DNA from: Candidatus Auribacter fodinae
GTDB taxonomy: Bacteria; Auribacterota; Auribacteria; Auribacterales; Auribacteraceae
DNA length: 64,000 nt
NCBI GenBank assembly: GCA_003599815.1
Contig: QZJZ01000071.1
Span: 35,236-99,235, forward strand
Direction of reading: 5' to 3'
The notes beneath the pieces were generated by a model. The model saw nothing but the letters and a program-made list of their open reading frames with translations. It did not search any database and had not been told where the DNA came from. Shown piece after piece: positions 18,489 to 28,197 of this stretch; the stretch's first letter is position 1; every line of letters starts with the position of its first letter. A program made the position numbers and the translations under genes.

Positions 18489-19313
18489 ATGAATACTATG
18501 AATAATAAAAACGTATGTACCATGTTGTTTGTTTGCCTCCTTTGCTGTGCATTCATTGCTCGGGCCGATGAGATTATCCTGAAGAACGGAGTCCGCCTGC
18601 AGGGATTGCTGGTCGGAGAGCGTGATTCAAATCTGGAATTTGATATCCTGTATGATACGATTCGCATTCCTGCCCGGATAAGCAAAAGCGACGTGCTGTC
18701 AGTGGAAATGGACAATACCGGCAGTGAGCAGACTGTTGATTTGTTTTCCATCAGCCAGCAGGCAAAAGGGCTGGTGCTGTATGAAGGGCGGTGGCTGCCG
18801 AAAGAACATGTTGATATGGTGCGCAGTAAACAGTCAAAGATCGCTCAGGCAAAAAAGATTACATTATTTTCACTCCAGTTTTTTTTCTTTTTGATGGCAT
18901 GCCTTGCTCTGGTTATTGTATTTGATTTTCTGCACTATGAATGGAAACGCCTGCGTGTGCGCCGTGTTGAAAAAGGGCAAAGCGGGGCTGATTACCGGTT
19001 GCACCGCCGTATTTCAGCGGCGATCCCCTTTGAATTTGAAATGGAAAACGGAACTAAGCATTCTGCGGTCACCACGAATATCAGCCTTGGCGGCATGCTG
19101 TTTACCACTCCTGTAGCTCTGGAATTGACTACACAGATAAATGTCAGCCTGACCGCTGATGATATTCATATTGACTGCCAGGGAATGGTGGTCAGGTCGG
19201 ATAAGGAGCCGAACGAGAATATATATAACATCGGGTTGAGTTTTATCGGGCTCAATGCTGATATGCGCCAGAAAATCGCCCGTTTTATCGCTCACGCGCA
19301 GATTCAATTATAA
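18489..19313 (+). CDS. Membrane-anchored PilZ-domain protein
   Basis: 274 residues. A signal-like segment (about 8-26) is followed by a small extracytoplasmic region beginning DEIILKNGVRLQGLLVGE, a membrane helix (about 123-147, FSLQFFFFLMACLALVIVFDF) and a cytoplasmic PilZ domain (about 165-270). The PilZ c-di-GMP motifs are present: YRLHRRISA (RxxxR-type) and TTNISLGGML (N-x-S-x-G-G). It would sense c-di-GMP at the membrane and could answer to the EAL protein at 47008. The start could also be the ATG at 18498; neither has a clear ribosome site. Confidence 0.8.
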   Translation: MNTMNNKNVCTMLFVCLLCCAFIARADEIILKNGVRLQGLLVGERDSNLEFDILYDTIRIPARISKSDVLSVEMDNTGSEQTVDLFSISQQAKGLVLYEGRWLPKEHVDMVRSKQSKIAQAKKITLFSLQFFFFLMACLALVIVFDFLHYEWKRLRVRRVEKGQSGADYRLHRRISAAIPFEFEMENGTKHSAVTTNISLGGMLFTTPVALELTTQINVSLTADDIHIDCQGMVVRSDKEPNENIYNIGLSFIGLNADMRQKIARFIAHAQIQL

Positions 19314-19336
19314 TATATATAGTATACACGCAAAAT

Positions 19337-19372
19337 AAAAGCCCGCTTATACTCTGAGATAAGCGGGCTTTT
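19337..19372. terminator. Bidirectional terminator between PilZ and HU genes
   Basis: Perfect 14-bp stem (AAAAGCCCGCTTAT / ATAAGCGGGCTTTT) around an 8-base loop, with T runs on both strands. It serves both convergent genes. Confidence 0.9.
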
Positions 19373-19410
19373 TTATCCAAAACGAATTGATGTTTTGACC
19401 GGATAAAGAA

Positions 19411-19695
19411 TTACAGTTCCGTTTCTACCAGTTCACGCATTCTTTTGCCGGATTTAAAAACTACTACGTTGCGCGCAGGAATCTGAACTTCATGTTCAGG
19501 CCTGTTCGGGTTTCTGCCTTTACGTGCTTCACGATGTTTTACTTTGAAAACACCGAAATCCCTCAGTTCGACATTTTCCCGGCGTTCGAGACTTTCAGTA
19601 ATGTAATCGAGCGTTTTTTGAATCACTTTGCTTACATCGAGCTGAGTCAGTCCTGTTTCACGTGCGATTCTTACTACGAGATCTCGTTTTGTCAT
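19411..19695 (-). CDS. HU/IHF-family DNA-bending protein
   Basis: 94 residues from ATG 19695, with GGAGGT upstream. It has the full-length family fold: MTKRDLVVRIA, the central LRDFGVFKVKHREARKGRNP containing the conserved GxF and the beta-arm Asn-Pro (RNP), and AFKSGK-like VVFKSGKRMRELV at the end. It binds and bends DNA as a dimer. HU and IHF cannot be told apart from this sequence alone. Confidence 0.95.
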   Translation of the reverse strand: MTKRDLVVRIARETGLTQLDVSKVIQKTLDYITESLERRENVELRDFGVFKVKHREARKGRNPNRPEHEVQIPARNVVVFKSGKRMRELVETEL

Positions 19696-19763
19696 TGCTA
19701 CCTCCACATTTTAGCATTTGACTGAAAACATGGAATTAAATTAATAACCCCCACCTTAAATAC

Positions 19764-19792
19764 ATGCTAAATGAAACAAAAATAAAAGTCAA
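19764..19792 (-). promoter_or_regulatory. Probable promoter of HU/IHF gene
   Basis: TTGACT, 17-base spacer, TAGCAT on the minus strand. The -35 matches 5/6 and the -10 4/6, so it is plausible rather than certain. Confidence 0.45.
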
Positions 19793-20380
19793 AGGTATTT
19801 TTTTATATCTTTAAATAATCAGGTTCAAATATCTCATTTTTCCTGATCTGAGAAAGCATCTGCAATTAATACTAATGTCCGGTAATGTAAAAAAACTTCC
19901 TTTTTTGTATCTGCATGGAATGCAGTTTCTTAATTTCTTTTAAAAAGAAATATAATGAACACTAACACATATAAAACATAATGTAAAGAAAAAATAAGTG
20001 TAAATTATCAAAAAAAAATGGATAAATAATTTTTTAAAATCTACAACTAATTGGTTCAAAAGAAAATAAAAAAAGTTTAAAAAAATATAAAAAAATATGT
20101 TTCATCAGATTAAGCTTAATCCCTTTTCCGCCATGAAGAAAGTATAATGGCTAAAGTTGTAATTATATTACATTACAAATGACAAGAAAAAACGATGAAG
20201 TCTTCTCTTGTGAGCTTCAGATAGTCGGGGAAGAAGCAGAATGAGAAACGGCGCTAAAATAAAGTCAATCATGCGAATGACGATTATAATGAGAGCTCTG
20301 TATTTATCTTAACGCAGGAACGTACTGTTGGTTGATTACTTTAATTCGGGACGAAAAGTCCGATAGAACCCGGGTAAAAA
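19793..20380. other. Very AT-rich spacer with no gene
   Basis: About 590 bp, extremely AT-rich with poly-A tracts between about 19960 and 20100. No coding frame with a ribosome site and no tRNA-like sequence was seen. At its end, 20347-20372 can fold two ways (GGAC/GTCC, or CGGG/CCCG) immediately before the kinase ATG, which otherwise lacks a ribosome site. Confidence 0.5.
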
Positions 20381-21787
20381 ATGCACAAAATACTCCTGAT
20401 TTGCGATACTACTGCCTGCTCCGCCGCCAATGTTGAGCTTGGAGATATCCATGATGAGGCTTCCGTTACGGTAATTGCTCCTGATGAAGCCGCTGTACAG
20501 CCTGCCCACAGTTCCTATGATCAGATTATTATTGATATGAATTTGTCCGATGCGCAGATTCAGTCTGTTATTTCCGCTATGCGCAGTGCCGGCGTGTCCA
20601 TCCCCATCATTATTTATCCGACGGGGAAGAAGTGTTGGACTGCAGTACCTTCCACGCAGGGTAGGCCTGAGAACGCGGCGGGAGACTGTTCTCGGCATAA
20701 AAGAGAGCACAGCGGATGCGGGGCAATGGTTATCAGCGGCGAAGCGTCAATTGCCGGGGCGGCGTGTATATATCCCCATTTTTTTGACGACATTGATTCC
20801 GGTATCATCATCAGTACACGGGAAGGCGTTTGTGTTTACTCTAACAATACGATACAAATGCTTATAGGCGGCAGTATCGTACAGCGTCATATAAAAGAGC
20901 TCTTTGGCGACTATTTCCCGGAAGAGTACAAGTCCGGCGATGGCATTCAATTCGATACCGTATTGAGGCATGCGGGGATAGGCAGAGACATTCCTGTGCA
21001 TGTCGAGGCTGTGCCGATTGCCGAAAAGTGCCCGCTTGGATGGTATATTCTTGTAACCGGGCTTGAGAACTTTTCTGAATTCTTTGAAACGGTGGAAGAG
21101 TCTGCACACCAGCTTATGCCTCCTGAATTTCCTGAAACGCTCATGGACAGGCTGGCACATGAGGTACGCACCCCTGCCGCATTGATAAAGGAATCCATAG
21201 AGCTCATCGCTGAACAGTACCTTGGCGATATCAATGCGATGCAGAAACAGTACCTTGATGTGGCACAGAAAAATATCGGGCGGCTGGTGACGGCTGTCAA
21301 CCTGATGCTGGAGCATACGTCTGCCAACTCGGTGATAGCCAAGCTGGATGTACAGGATTGCAACATTCATGACATTCTGCACAGTATTGTTGTTACGCTG
21401 AACCAACTGTATCCATATTTAGCCGGCTCCATACACCTGCATCATTCCGCGGAAGTAGTGGTAAAAACCGATCAGGCAAAACTGGCATATATTTTGTATA
21501 CACTCATGGATATGCTTGTGTCCGGGCAGGCGGGCGCTGAATCCGTCGACGTATCTGTCCGGAGTTTGGATGCGCATGCACTTATTATTATACATACACG
21601 GTATTGCGGCGGTGACGTGCTTCATGCAGACAGCAACTATCCTGACGCGCTGGAAATATGCAAGGTACTGCTATGGCTTTTAAAAGGCTCACTGACAGTA
21701 GACAGCGAGCCCAACCGTCCGGACGGCTGTTTAAAAATTATTCTGCCGCTGGAATACGAAACACAGATCTGGAGGAACGAAACATGA
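20381..21787 (+). CDS. PAS histidine kinase-like protein with degenerate ATPase domain
   Basis: 468 residues, soluble. Residues 1-85 resemble a receiver fold with acidic pocket residues missing (YDQIIIDMNLSDA remains). A PAS-like domain covers about 135-230 (GIIISTREGVCVYSNNTIQML). The HisKA motif is clear, with His260 (DRLAHEVRTPAAL). The ATPase part lacks a recognisable N box (YILYTLMDMLVSG in its place) and the DxGxG box, so autophosphorylation is doubtful; it may act as a phosphatase, or be phosphorylated by another kinase. It overlaps the regulator gene by 4 bases (ATGA). Confidence 0.7.
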   Translation: MHKILLICDTTACSAANVELGDIHDEASVTVIAPDEAAVQPAHSSYDQIIIDMNLSDAQIQSVISAMRSAGVSIPIIIYPTGKKCWTAVPSTQGRPENAAGDCSRHKREHSGCGAMVISGEASIAGAACIYPHFFDDIDSGIIISTREGVCVYSNNTIQMLIGGSIVQRHIKELFGDYFPEEYKSGDGIQFDTVLRHAGIGRDIPVHVEAVPIAEKCPLGWYILVTGLENFSEFFETVEESAHQLMPPEFPETLMDRLAHEVRTPAALIKESIELIAEQYLGDINAMQKQYLDVAQKNIGRLVTAVNLMLEHTSANSVIAKLDVQDCNIHDILHSIVVTLNQLYPYLAGSIHLHHSAEVVVKTDQAKLAYILYTLMDMLVSGQAGAESVDVSVRSLDAHALIIIHTRYCGGDVLHADSNYPDALEICKVLLWLLKGSLTVDSEPNRPDGCLKIILPLEYETQIWRNET

Positions 21788-22161
21788 GTTCTACCCAAAA
21801 AAAACAGGTGCTGATTGTTGAAGATGAACAGGATTTGTTGACCATTCTGCAGATCAGGCTCTCACGCGACAATTATGAAGTGTTCACCGCTCCTGACGGA
21901 CAGGCAGGGCTGGAACTCGCCCAGACCATTAAGCCGGATGTGGTGGTGCTGGACATCATGATGCCCGGAAAAGACGGATTTTCCCTGTTGCGCGACTTGA
22001 AAGGAAATGAGGAAACCTGTCATATCCCGGTTATTGTAGTGACTGCCCGTGACCGTATAGAAGAGCCGTGCGCGCTTGAAGGGGCAGAACGGTTTCTGGT
22101 GAAACCATACGAGTATTCGGTGCTTCAGGAATCCATTCGCGAGTTGACTGCCGGCGTGTAA
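21784..22161 (+). CDS. Single-domain response regulator (CheY-like)
   Basis: 125 residues from ATG 21784, with GGAGGAACGAAAC just upstream. A complete receiver: acidic pair in IVEDEQDLL, phospho-acceptor Asp57 (VVVLDIMMPGKDG), Thr in VIVVTARD, and Lys in RFLVKPYEYS. No output domain, so it must act by protein contact or as a phosphorelay intermediate. Translationally coupled to the degenerate kinase before it. Confidence 0.9.
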   Translation: MSSTQKKQVLIVEDEQDLLTILQIRLSRDNYEVFTAPDGQAGLELAQTIKPDVVVLDIMMPGKDGFSLLRDLKGNEETCHIPVIVVTARDRIEEPCALEGAERFLVKPYEYSVLQESIRELTAGV

Positions 22162-22165
22162 GCGG

Positions 22166-23083
22166 TTAAAGAGTATAAACGGTTCCTTCCCGAGCGCATT
22201 CCACCGCACTGAACAGTTTTTGCGCGTCCGTTTGCTTTGAGCGGACGATCTCGTCTGTATCGTTCGGGTCGTGATGTGTGAGTATAAGTTTCTTCACGCC
22301 AGCTTTCTGAGCTACTTCAACAGCCATATTGACTGTGCTGTGCCCCCATCCCTGTTTCGGCAGTTTCGGATCTGCGTATGTGGCGCAAGTAAATTGCGCG
22401 TCGTGCACCAATAGGTCGGCTCCCTGGCAGAACTGGACAAGCCGCTGGTCACTGCCTATATATCCTTCGGTATCCGTGGCAAATACGAATTTTTTACCGC
22501 GCCATATGACCGCATAAATATAGATGCCTCCTTTCGGGTGCGCGTACCCGCGCAGGACTTTGACCTGAATATCGTCAGGGTCACAGCTCAGGTGCTGAGA
22601 GCCGTGATACAGTCCTTTGGGCGTTCCGGTTGCCGCATCCAGCAGGACGGTATCCGAGTCGGATAGTTCCTGCACGTTTTTTATGGCGTGCGTTTCAACG
22701 AATTCCACAGGGAAATAGGGCGGAAGCATAGACCGCGAGAGCATTTCCACCAGCGAACAGGTCGATGTGCAGGCGCCGTATATATTTATGGTAGTGGAAT
22801 ACAGGTATGCCGGCGCGAAAAACGGAAATCCCTCAATATGGTCATGATGAATGTGCGTTAAAAAGAGGTTGGCTATAATGGTTTTTTTATCAGTCTGATG
22901 TTCTTTCAGCAATTCCTGCCCGTAATCAATAATACCCGTACCTGCGTCAAAAATGATGATGCAGTTGCGTATTTTGACCGCGTAACAGGTCGTGTTGCCG
23001 CCAAAATAAACCGTATCCTGTCCCGGTTTAGGGTAGCTTCCGCGGCATCCGAAGACTTTAACATTGAAAGCATCAGTACTCAT
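22166..23083 (-). CDS. MBL-fold metallo-hydrolase
   Basis: 305 residues of the metallo-beta-lactamase fold. The N-terminus VKVFGCRGSYPKPG and the zinc motif THIHHDHIEG (HxHxDH) resemble the PhnP/cyclic-nucleotide phosphodiesterase-like branch. Further ligands are seen in FATDTEGYIG and LILTHHDPND. The substrate cannot be read from sequence. It converges on the regulator gene with 4 bases between stops. Confidence 0.85.
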   Translation of the reverse strand: MSTDAFNVKVFGCRGSYPKPGQDTVYFGGNTTCYAVKIRNCIIIFDAGTGIIDYGQELLKEHQTDKKTIIANLFLTHIHHDHIEGFPFFAPAYLYSTTINIYGACTSTCSLVEMLSRSMLPPYFPVEFVETHAIKNVQELSDSDTVLLDAATGTPKGLYHGSQHLSCDPDDIQVKVLRGYAHPKGGIYIYAVIWRGKKFVFATDTEGYIGSDQRLVQFCQGADLLVHDAQFTCATYADPKLPKQGWGHSTVNMAVEVAQKAGVKKLILTHHDPNDTDEIVRSKQTDAQKLFSAVECAREGTVYTL

Positions 23084-23181
23084 CAGGCAAATCCTTTCGG
23101 AAAAAATTCACATTACAACGCACTTCCGCATAAACATACTGGCGATTATACCACGAGGGCATACGCCCTGCAAACCAATAA

Positions 23182-23688
23182 TTAGCTGAGCGCTTTCAGT
23201 ATCGCCTTACAGAAAGCCGGGAGGTCATCCGGTTTTCGTGAGGTGATAAGTTTTCCGTCCACAACGACTTCTTCATCCTCAAACAAACCGCCTGCATGAA
23301 TAAGGTCGTCCCGAATAGCTCTGTATCCTGTAACCCGTTTGCCGTTAATGATATCCGCTGACGCAATCACCCATCCGCCGTGGCAGATTGCCGCAACCAT
23401 TTTATTCTGATCAGACAGTTTTCTCACAAAGTCCACTACGCTGTCGTGTATGCGCAGGTGGTCGGGCGCCCATCCGCCGGGTATGATGACTCCGTCATAG
23501 TCTTTGGGCTGTAAGTCTTCAGCGTCAACGTCAACACGTATGGCAATGCCGTATTTCCCGAAATACGTCTGTGCAGTGCCCGTTCCGACCACGATGACCT
23601 CGTACCCTTCTTCTTTAAGGCGGTAATACGGGTAAAAAACCTCAAGGTCCTGAAAATCTTTTTCCACGAGAATGGCTACTTTTTTCAT
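23182..23688 (-). CDS. DJ-1/PfpI-family protein
   Basis: 168 residues. The nucleophile-elbow Cys is in MVAAICHGGWVIASA, and the partner Glu/Asp region is DGVIIPGGWAPDHLR, matching the PfpI/YhbO branch. Members are described as deglycases/chaperones or peptidases; which applies here is unknown. It follows the phosphatase gene by 26 bp, so the two are probably co-transcribed. Confidence 0.9.
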   Translation of the reverse strand: MKKVAILVEKDFQDLEVFYPYYRLKEEGYEVIVVGTGTAQTYFGKYGIAIRVDVDAEDLQPKDYDGVIIPGGWAPDHLRIHDSVVDFVRKLSDQNKMVAAICHGGWVIASADIINGKRVTGYRAIRDDLIHAGGLFEDEEVVVDGKLITSRKPDDLPAFCKAILKALS

Positions 23689-23714
23689 ACTGGCATTTCC
23701 TTTTTCTGTATTTT

Positions 23715-24374
23715 TTATGATGAATGGTTCGATAAAATTTTTATCAGTTCACCCGGTGACGATATAACGTAATCGGGTTTAAGTGTGCGCAGTTCTTGTT
23801 CCGACCCATATCCCCACAGCACCGCACAGCTTGCTGTGCCCGAAGACTGGGCGGTCAGCACATCGACCTGCATATCGCCGACCAGAATAGTTTTTTCCGG
23901 GCGGCTGTTGTGGTACTCTATTATTTTATATATGCCTTCAGGCTCAGGTTTTCGCCCATACGGATTGTCTCCGCCAAGAAAAATGGGAAAATAGTCTTTT
24001 ATCTGAAAATAGTCAAGAACCGGAGCGATAAACTGTGTATGTTTGTTGGAACAAACCGCCATTTTGTACGAGCTGTCAAGCGTTGCCAGCAGTTGCTGTA
24101 TCCCGTCATACAAATGTGTGTGATGAAAATAGTTTTTCGCGTAGTGTTCTAGGAACTTATTCTTGATTTCCTCGAACAGCGCGTCGCTGTAACGGTCGCC
24201 GAGCGCTTTTTCCAGAAACAGCGCCAGCCCTTTTCCGACCCAGATTTTGGTTTGTTCGTAACTTACCGGATGTAATCCGCACTGGCCAAGCGCGTGGTTC
24301 AATGATTCTGTCAGGTCGCGCAGAGAGTCGAGCAGTGTGCCGTCCAGATCGAAAATAACAAGGTCATAACTCAT
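23715..24374 (-). CDS. gph: HAD-family phosphoglycolate phosphatase-like hydrolase
   Basis: 219 residues from ATG 24374, which has AGGA about 11 bases upstream; an earlier ATG at 24401 lacks one. HAD motif I is FDLDGTLLDSL, motif II AVCSNKH, motif III KPEPEGIYKI, and motif IV VGDMQVDVLTA. The helical cap lies at about 18-80. Length and motifs fit Gph, which removes phosphate from 2-phosphoglycolate made during DNA repair, though close HAD relatives (pyrophosphatases) look similar. Confidence 0.8.
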   Translation of the reverse strand: MSYDLVIFDLDGTLLDSLRDLTESLNHALGQCGLHPVSYEQTKIWVGKGLALFLEKALGDRYSDALFEEIKNKFLEHYAKNYFHHTHLYDGIQQLLATLDSSYKMAVCSNKHTQFIAPVLDYFQIKDYFPIFLGGDNPYGRKPEPEGIYKIIEYHNSRPEKTILVGDMQVDVLTAQSSGTASCAVLWGYGSEQELRTLKPDYVISSPGELIKILSNHSS

Positions 24375-24573
24375 ACAATACAGTTCCTTTATCGTAATCA
24401 TAATTTAATATACAATACTACTTTGACACTATGAGGAAGCAGTGGTTTTAAATTAAATTCGAGTTAGGCTGTCCTCAAATATACATTGCAATCTACTTGT
24501 TTGAATGATATAACGACGAGCATGCCATTATAATGAAAGTTCAGCGGATGAGCAATAAAATGAGTGGAAATCT

Positions 24574-25704
24574 ATGAAAATTGTCCTGTTACCGTCTAAC
24601 TTCTCTCCGGATATGACCGGTATAGCCAATACAGCATCCCGGCTGTATAGATGGCTCAAGGAAAAAGGGCATAATGTTTCCGTAGTAACATTTACCGCTC
24701 GTTACTACAAAGACGCCGATATACCTGAGTGGGCTCGCGGCAACGATATTTACCGGTATTGCCCATCCCTCCGGCGCGGGAAAATAGCTTCTCTTCTGGA
24801 TAGTATAAAACTTGCCGTTATTATCTGGCGTACCTGCCGGAATGCTGATATTATTATGACCATGGGCTGGAGTCTGCTGAATATCGGGCTCCGGATTTCT
24901 CTTGTGTGTATGGGCAGGAAAAAGATTGTTATGGCGTTTCGCGGCAACGACGGTTGGAAGTACGATTCGTCAGCGCGCATCAACCTGCGCAAATGGTTTG
25001 CCATGAGGTCTCATGTAATTACCAATTCATCTGCTCTGAAATATCATCTTGAAAAAAAATCCATTCCTGTGCAGGATGTCATATGGAGCGAAGCGGATTT
25101 CGAGCTGTTTGACAGATCGCTTAATAAGCCTGAACCCAATCATGTGGTGATGGTTAAAGGCCTCTATCCTGTCGGCGGGGCTGACGTGGCGCTTGAGGCT
25201 GTACACGAACTGTGCAAACGCGGCGTGAAAGTACGCATGACGTTTGCCGGGGACGGGCCGCTTCGTGAAGAGTTGACGGAACGAGCGCGCAAATACGGTA
25301 TTTCAGATTGTGTCCGGTTTAAAGGGAGCGTCGCGCACCACCGCGTGCCGGATTTGCTGGCTCGCGCTGAGGTATTTGTGCTGTCCAGTAATTTGGAATC
25401 GTCACCGCATGTGGTAGCTGAGGCAATGGCAATGGCAAAACCGGTAGCGGCAACAGCGACTGACGGCACTGCTGAATTCATAAAACACGGTTTAACCGGC
25501 ATGCTCAGCCCGGTTGGCGACCATAAGGCTTTGGCGGATAATATAGAGTACCTGCTTCGCAACAAAAAGGAAGCGAGCGCTATGGCGGAGAACGCGTGGC
25601 AGTTCGCGAAAAATAAGTTGTCTCTGGATTGTTGTTTCAACCAGTATCAGGAAATTTTCGACAGATTGCATGAAAAGAACGAGCGCGATAATTTATCCCA
25701 TTAA
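24574..25704 (+). CDS. Family 4 glycosyltransferase
   Basis: 376 residues, GT-B fold. The N-domain starts MKIVLLPSNFSPDMTGIANTA. The C-domain has FAGDGPLREEL and the E-x7-E region ESSPHVVAEAMAMAKPVAAT. First gene of a three-gene surface-polysaccharide operon; its 3' end overlaps the next glycosyltransferase by 35 bases. The sugar donor and acceptor are unknown. Confidence 0.9.
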   Translation: MKIVLLPSNFSPDMTGIANTASRLYRWLKEKGHNVSVVTFTARYYKDADIPEWARGNDIYRYCPSLRRGKIASLLDSIKLAVIIWRTCRNADIIMTMGWSLLNIGLRISLVCMGRKKIVMAFRGNDGWKYDSSARINLRKWFAMRSHVITNSSALKYHLEKKSIPVQDVIWSEADFELFDRSLNKPEPNHVVMVKGLYPVGGADVALEAVHELCKRGVKVRMTFAGDGPLREELTERARKYGISDCVRFKGSVAHHRVPDLLARAEVFVLSSNLESSPHVVAEAMAMAKPVAATATDGTAEFIKHGLTGMLSPVGDHKALADNIEYLLRNKKEASAMAENAWQFAKNKLSLDCCFNQYQEIFDRLHEKNERDNLSH

Positions 25705-26860
25705 TATACGTTTTCCTATGGAACGGGCAAATTCAATACAGGTTGTCAATACCTGTCGTGCGCTCGCTGAAGCGGGTGTACTGGTATACTTGCTTGTACG
25801 TCATACCAGCGAACTCACAGAGCAGGATATGCTGGCGTTTTACGGGTTGAAACCGCATCCGAACCTGATGATAAAAAAGATTCCTGTCATCAAATCGGAA
25901 AACGCCTTTATTGCGAATAAATCGTATTACCTGTCAGTACTGAAATATATCTTTTATCTTCGGATGGCTAAGAGGATACGCGTGCTGTTCCTGCGTGACC
26001 TTGGGCTTGCGCATTATCTGAGCAAGGTTAAATGGCTGTTCGGATTCAGGTTTATATATGAGGCGCACCTGATCAGTTACCTTTTTGCCGAGCACCAGCA
26101 CGAGCTTCTGCCCGACAGCAAGCCGGCCACGGACAAATATAAACGGAGTTTGTATAAAAAAGAGAAATGCGTCTTCAGGACAAGTGATTCGCTGATCGCT
26201 ATTACGCATCATCTCAAGGATAACCTTGTTCAGCAGTTTAAAGTTAATCCCGAACGGGTATCGGTTATACCGGACGCCGCTGATATTTCCCTGTATAAAG
26301 GTGTGCGGGAGAAGCGGAACGAGATCATTTACATTGGGCAGTTGTACCCATGGAAAGGCGTGGCTACACTCGTTCGCGCGATGAAATATATCACATGGCC
26401 GCTCAAGGTTATCGGCGGGCTTCCGTGGGAAAGCGACCTTCAGTCATTGAAAGAGCTTGCTCAAGAACTTGGCGTTGCCGACAAAATTGAGTTTACCGGT
26501 TTTTTGCGGTACAGGGATACAGCCCGCCATCTGGCAAAAGCCCGGATCTCAGTCATTCCGTTATCCGACAACATCATTGCCCGTGAATACACATCTCCTT
26601 TAAAACTGTTTGAGTCCATGGCGGCGCGTACCGCGGTGGTTGCGTCCGATCTTCCGTCCATCAGGGAAATTATCCAGCCGGAATTTAACGGCATGCTGTT
26701 TGAAGCCGGAAATCCGAGGGCGTTAGCCCAGGCTGTGAACACTTTGATTGATCGTCATGATCTGATGGTTAAAATTGTAGAAAATTCCTTTAATACCGTG
26801 CAGGCATATAGTTGGGAAAAACGTGCATCCCACATTAAGGAAATCATAGACGCCTTATGA
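25670..26860 (+). CDS. Family 4 glycosyltransferase
   Basis: 396 residues, GT-B fold. The N-domain (IRFPMERANSIQVVNTCRAL) has the pattern of enzymes that start from the outer glycan chain; the C-domain has IIYIGQLYPWKGVATLV and YTSPLKLFESMAARTAVVAS. It starts inside the preceding gene and its TGA overlaps the ATG of the flippase gene by 4 bases. No clear ribosome site at 25670, so the start is approximate. Confidence 0.85.
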   Translation: MKRTSAIIYPINIRFPMERANSIQVVNTCRALAEAGVLVYLLVRHTSELTEQDMLAFYGLKPHPNLMIKKIPVIKSENAFIANKSYYLSVLKYIFYLRMAKRIRVLFLRDLGLAHYLSKVKWLFGFRFIYEAHLISYLFAEHQHELLPDSKPATDKYKRSLYKKEKCVFRTSDSLIAITHHLKDNLVQQFKVNPERVSVIPDAADISLYKGVREKRNEIIYIGQLYPWKGVATLVRAMKYITWPLKVIGGLPWESDLQSLKELAQELGVADKIEFTGFLRYRDTARHLAKARISVIPLSDNIIAREYTSPLKLFESMAARTAVVASDLPSIREIIQPEFNGMLFEAGNPRALAQAVNTLIDRHDLMVKIVENSFNTVQAYSWEKRASHIKEIIDAL

Positions 26861-28176
26861 GCGATATGTCCGCATCGGATAAGCGAAGCCTGAAGCGAAT
26901 GCTGATTAAAGATTCGGCATTCATGTACCTGAGCAATATGTCGGTCACAGCTTCACGGTTTCTGCTGGTAATCATACTTGCCCGGATGACTGGCCCTGAG
27001 CAGTTTGGGCTTTTACAACTGGCGATTACCGCAGTATCATTTGTGGCGTTGTTTCTTGACTGTAAAGCAGACGATGCCCTAATCCGTTTTTTATCTGAAT
27101 ACTATACTACTGGAAACATTGCCGGGGCCCGAACGCTGGTGAGGCTGGGCTACTGCATGAACGTGGTGCTTGGCGTGCTCTGTTTTTCCGTTGTGTTTAT
27201 CGGGGCGGCGTTGCTGGCTCAGCATGTGTTTCATGATGCACAGGGGATTGTGCTTGTCCGCCTGTACGCCGCCGGGTTCGCGGCTACATTTTTTGACAGG
27301 ACTGCATTGGCGGCGCTTCAATCGATGAAATGCTTCAAGCTGATAAGCCTCCTTACTCTTGCTTCGGCGTTCATCAAACTGGTCTTGCCTGTGGTATGTA
27401 TACCATACGGGCTGATCGGAATAACCATCGGTTATTCTGCCGCGCATGTGCTTTCGGCGCTGGTAACCATTGCCGGAGCGTCGGTTGTTGCGCGCCGGCA
27501 GTACCCTCATTCCGGGAAGGGAACCCCTGTGATGGACGAGTTGAGGAAAATATACCGGTTTGTCATTCACAGTACGATTTCTTCTACGTTTAAATCGGTA
27601 ATGTCGTATGTGGATGTGCTTATACTCGGTTTTTTCGGCTCAGCGACAGACGTCGGGTATTACAAATTCGCGCTGGCGTTTACATCAATCTTCGGGCTGA
27701 TCAGCAGTCCTGTGAACAATGTCATTTATCCGACCCTGACCCGCCTGTGGGTGCAAAAGGATTTTGTGATGTACAAAAAAATTCTAGTCAAACTGACCAA
27801 ATACAAAGCCCTCTTCCTTATTCCCTCTGCCGCCGCGACTGTTATTTTGACTCCTTTTATAATCAGGCTGACCGTTGGGCAGGAATTCATGCCGGCGAAA
27901 TACGCGATTTACATCATCATATGGGCGGTTATACTCGTAAACATTTTTTCATGGGTTAAATCGGTGTTATTATCATGGGAAAAGCCTCAGGTATCCGCGA
28001 TCGGAAACTTCGGCATCGTCTGCCTGATGACGGCATTATCATATTTTTTTGTTCCACGATGGGGTTATATTGGTTCATCCGTAACGTACGCTATATCCTA
28101 TGGAGCAGGAATTATCTTCTATCTCATCGTAGTGATACGATTATCCCGGTCGGCGCTTTCTCCTCCAACTCAATAA
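26857..28176 (+). CDS. Polysaccharide flippase (Wzx-like)
   Basis: 439 residues with about 12-14 membrane helices. The N-terminal motif RFLLVIILARMTGPEQFGLLQL is typical of PST/MATE-type Wzx flippases, with paired repeats of helices separated by short loops. It would move a lipid-linked oligosaccharide made by the two preceding glycosyltransferases across the inner membrane. ATGA overlap with the upstream gene. Confidence 0.9.
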   Translation: MSDMSASDKRSLKRMLIKDSAFMYLSNMSVTASRFLLVIILARMTGPEQFGLLQLAITAVSFVALFLDCKADDALIRFLSEYYTTGNIAGARTLVRLGYCMNVVLGVLCFSVVFIGAALLAQHVFHDAQGIVLVRLYAAGFAATFFDRTALAALQSMKCFKLISLLTLASAFIKLVLPVVCIPYGLIGITIGYSAAHVLSALVTIAGASVVARRQYPHSGKGTPVMDELRKIYRFVIHSTISSTFKSVMSYVDVLILGFFGSATDVGYYKFALAFTSIFGLISSPVNNVIYPTLTRLWVQKDFVMYKKILVKLTKYKALFLIPSAAATVILTPFIIRLTVGQEFMPAKYAIYIIIWAVILVNIFSWVKSVLLSWEKPQVSAIGNFGIVCLMTALSYFFVPRWGYIGSSVTYAISYGAGIIFYLIVVIRLSRSALSPPTQ

Positions 28177-28197
28177 TCCCCATGGAGATATATTTTA

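Noticed and set aside
20347..20380. c-di-GMP riboswitch before the kinase
   Set aside because: A GGGACGAAAAGTCC-like string recalls the class I aptamer, but the GNRA loop receptor and second stem are missing.
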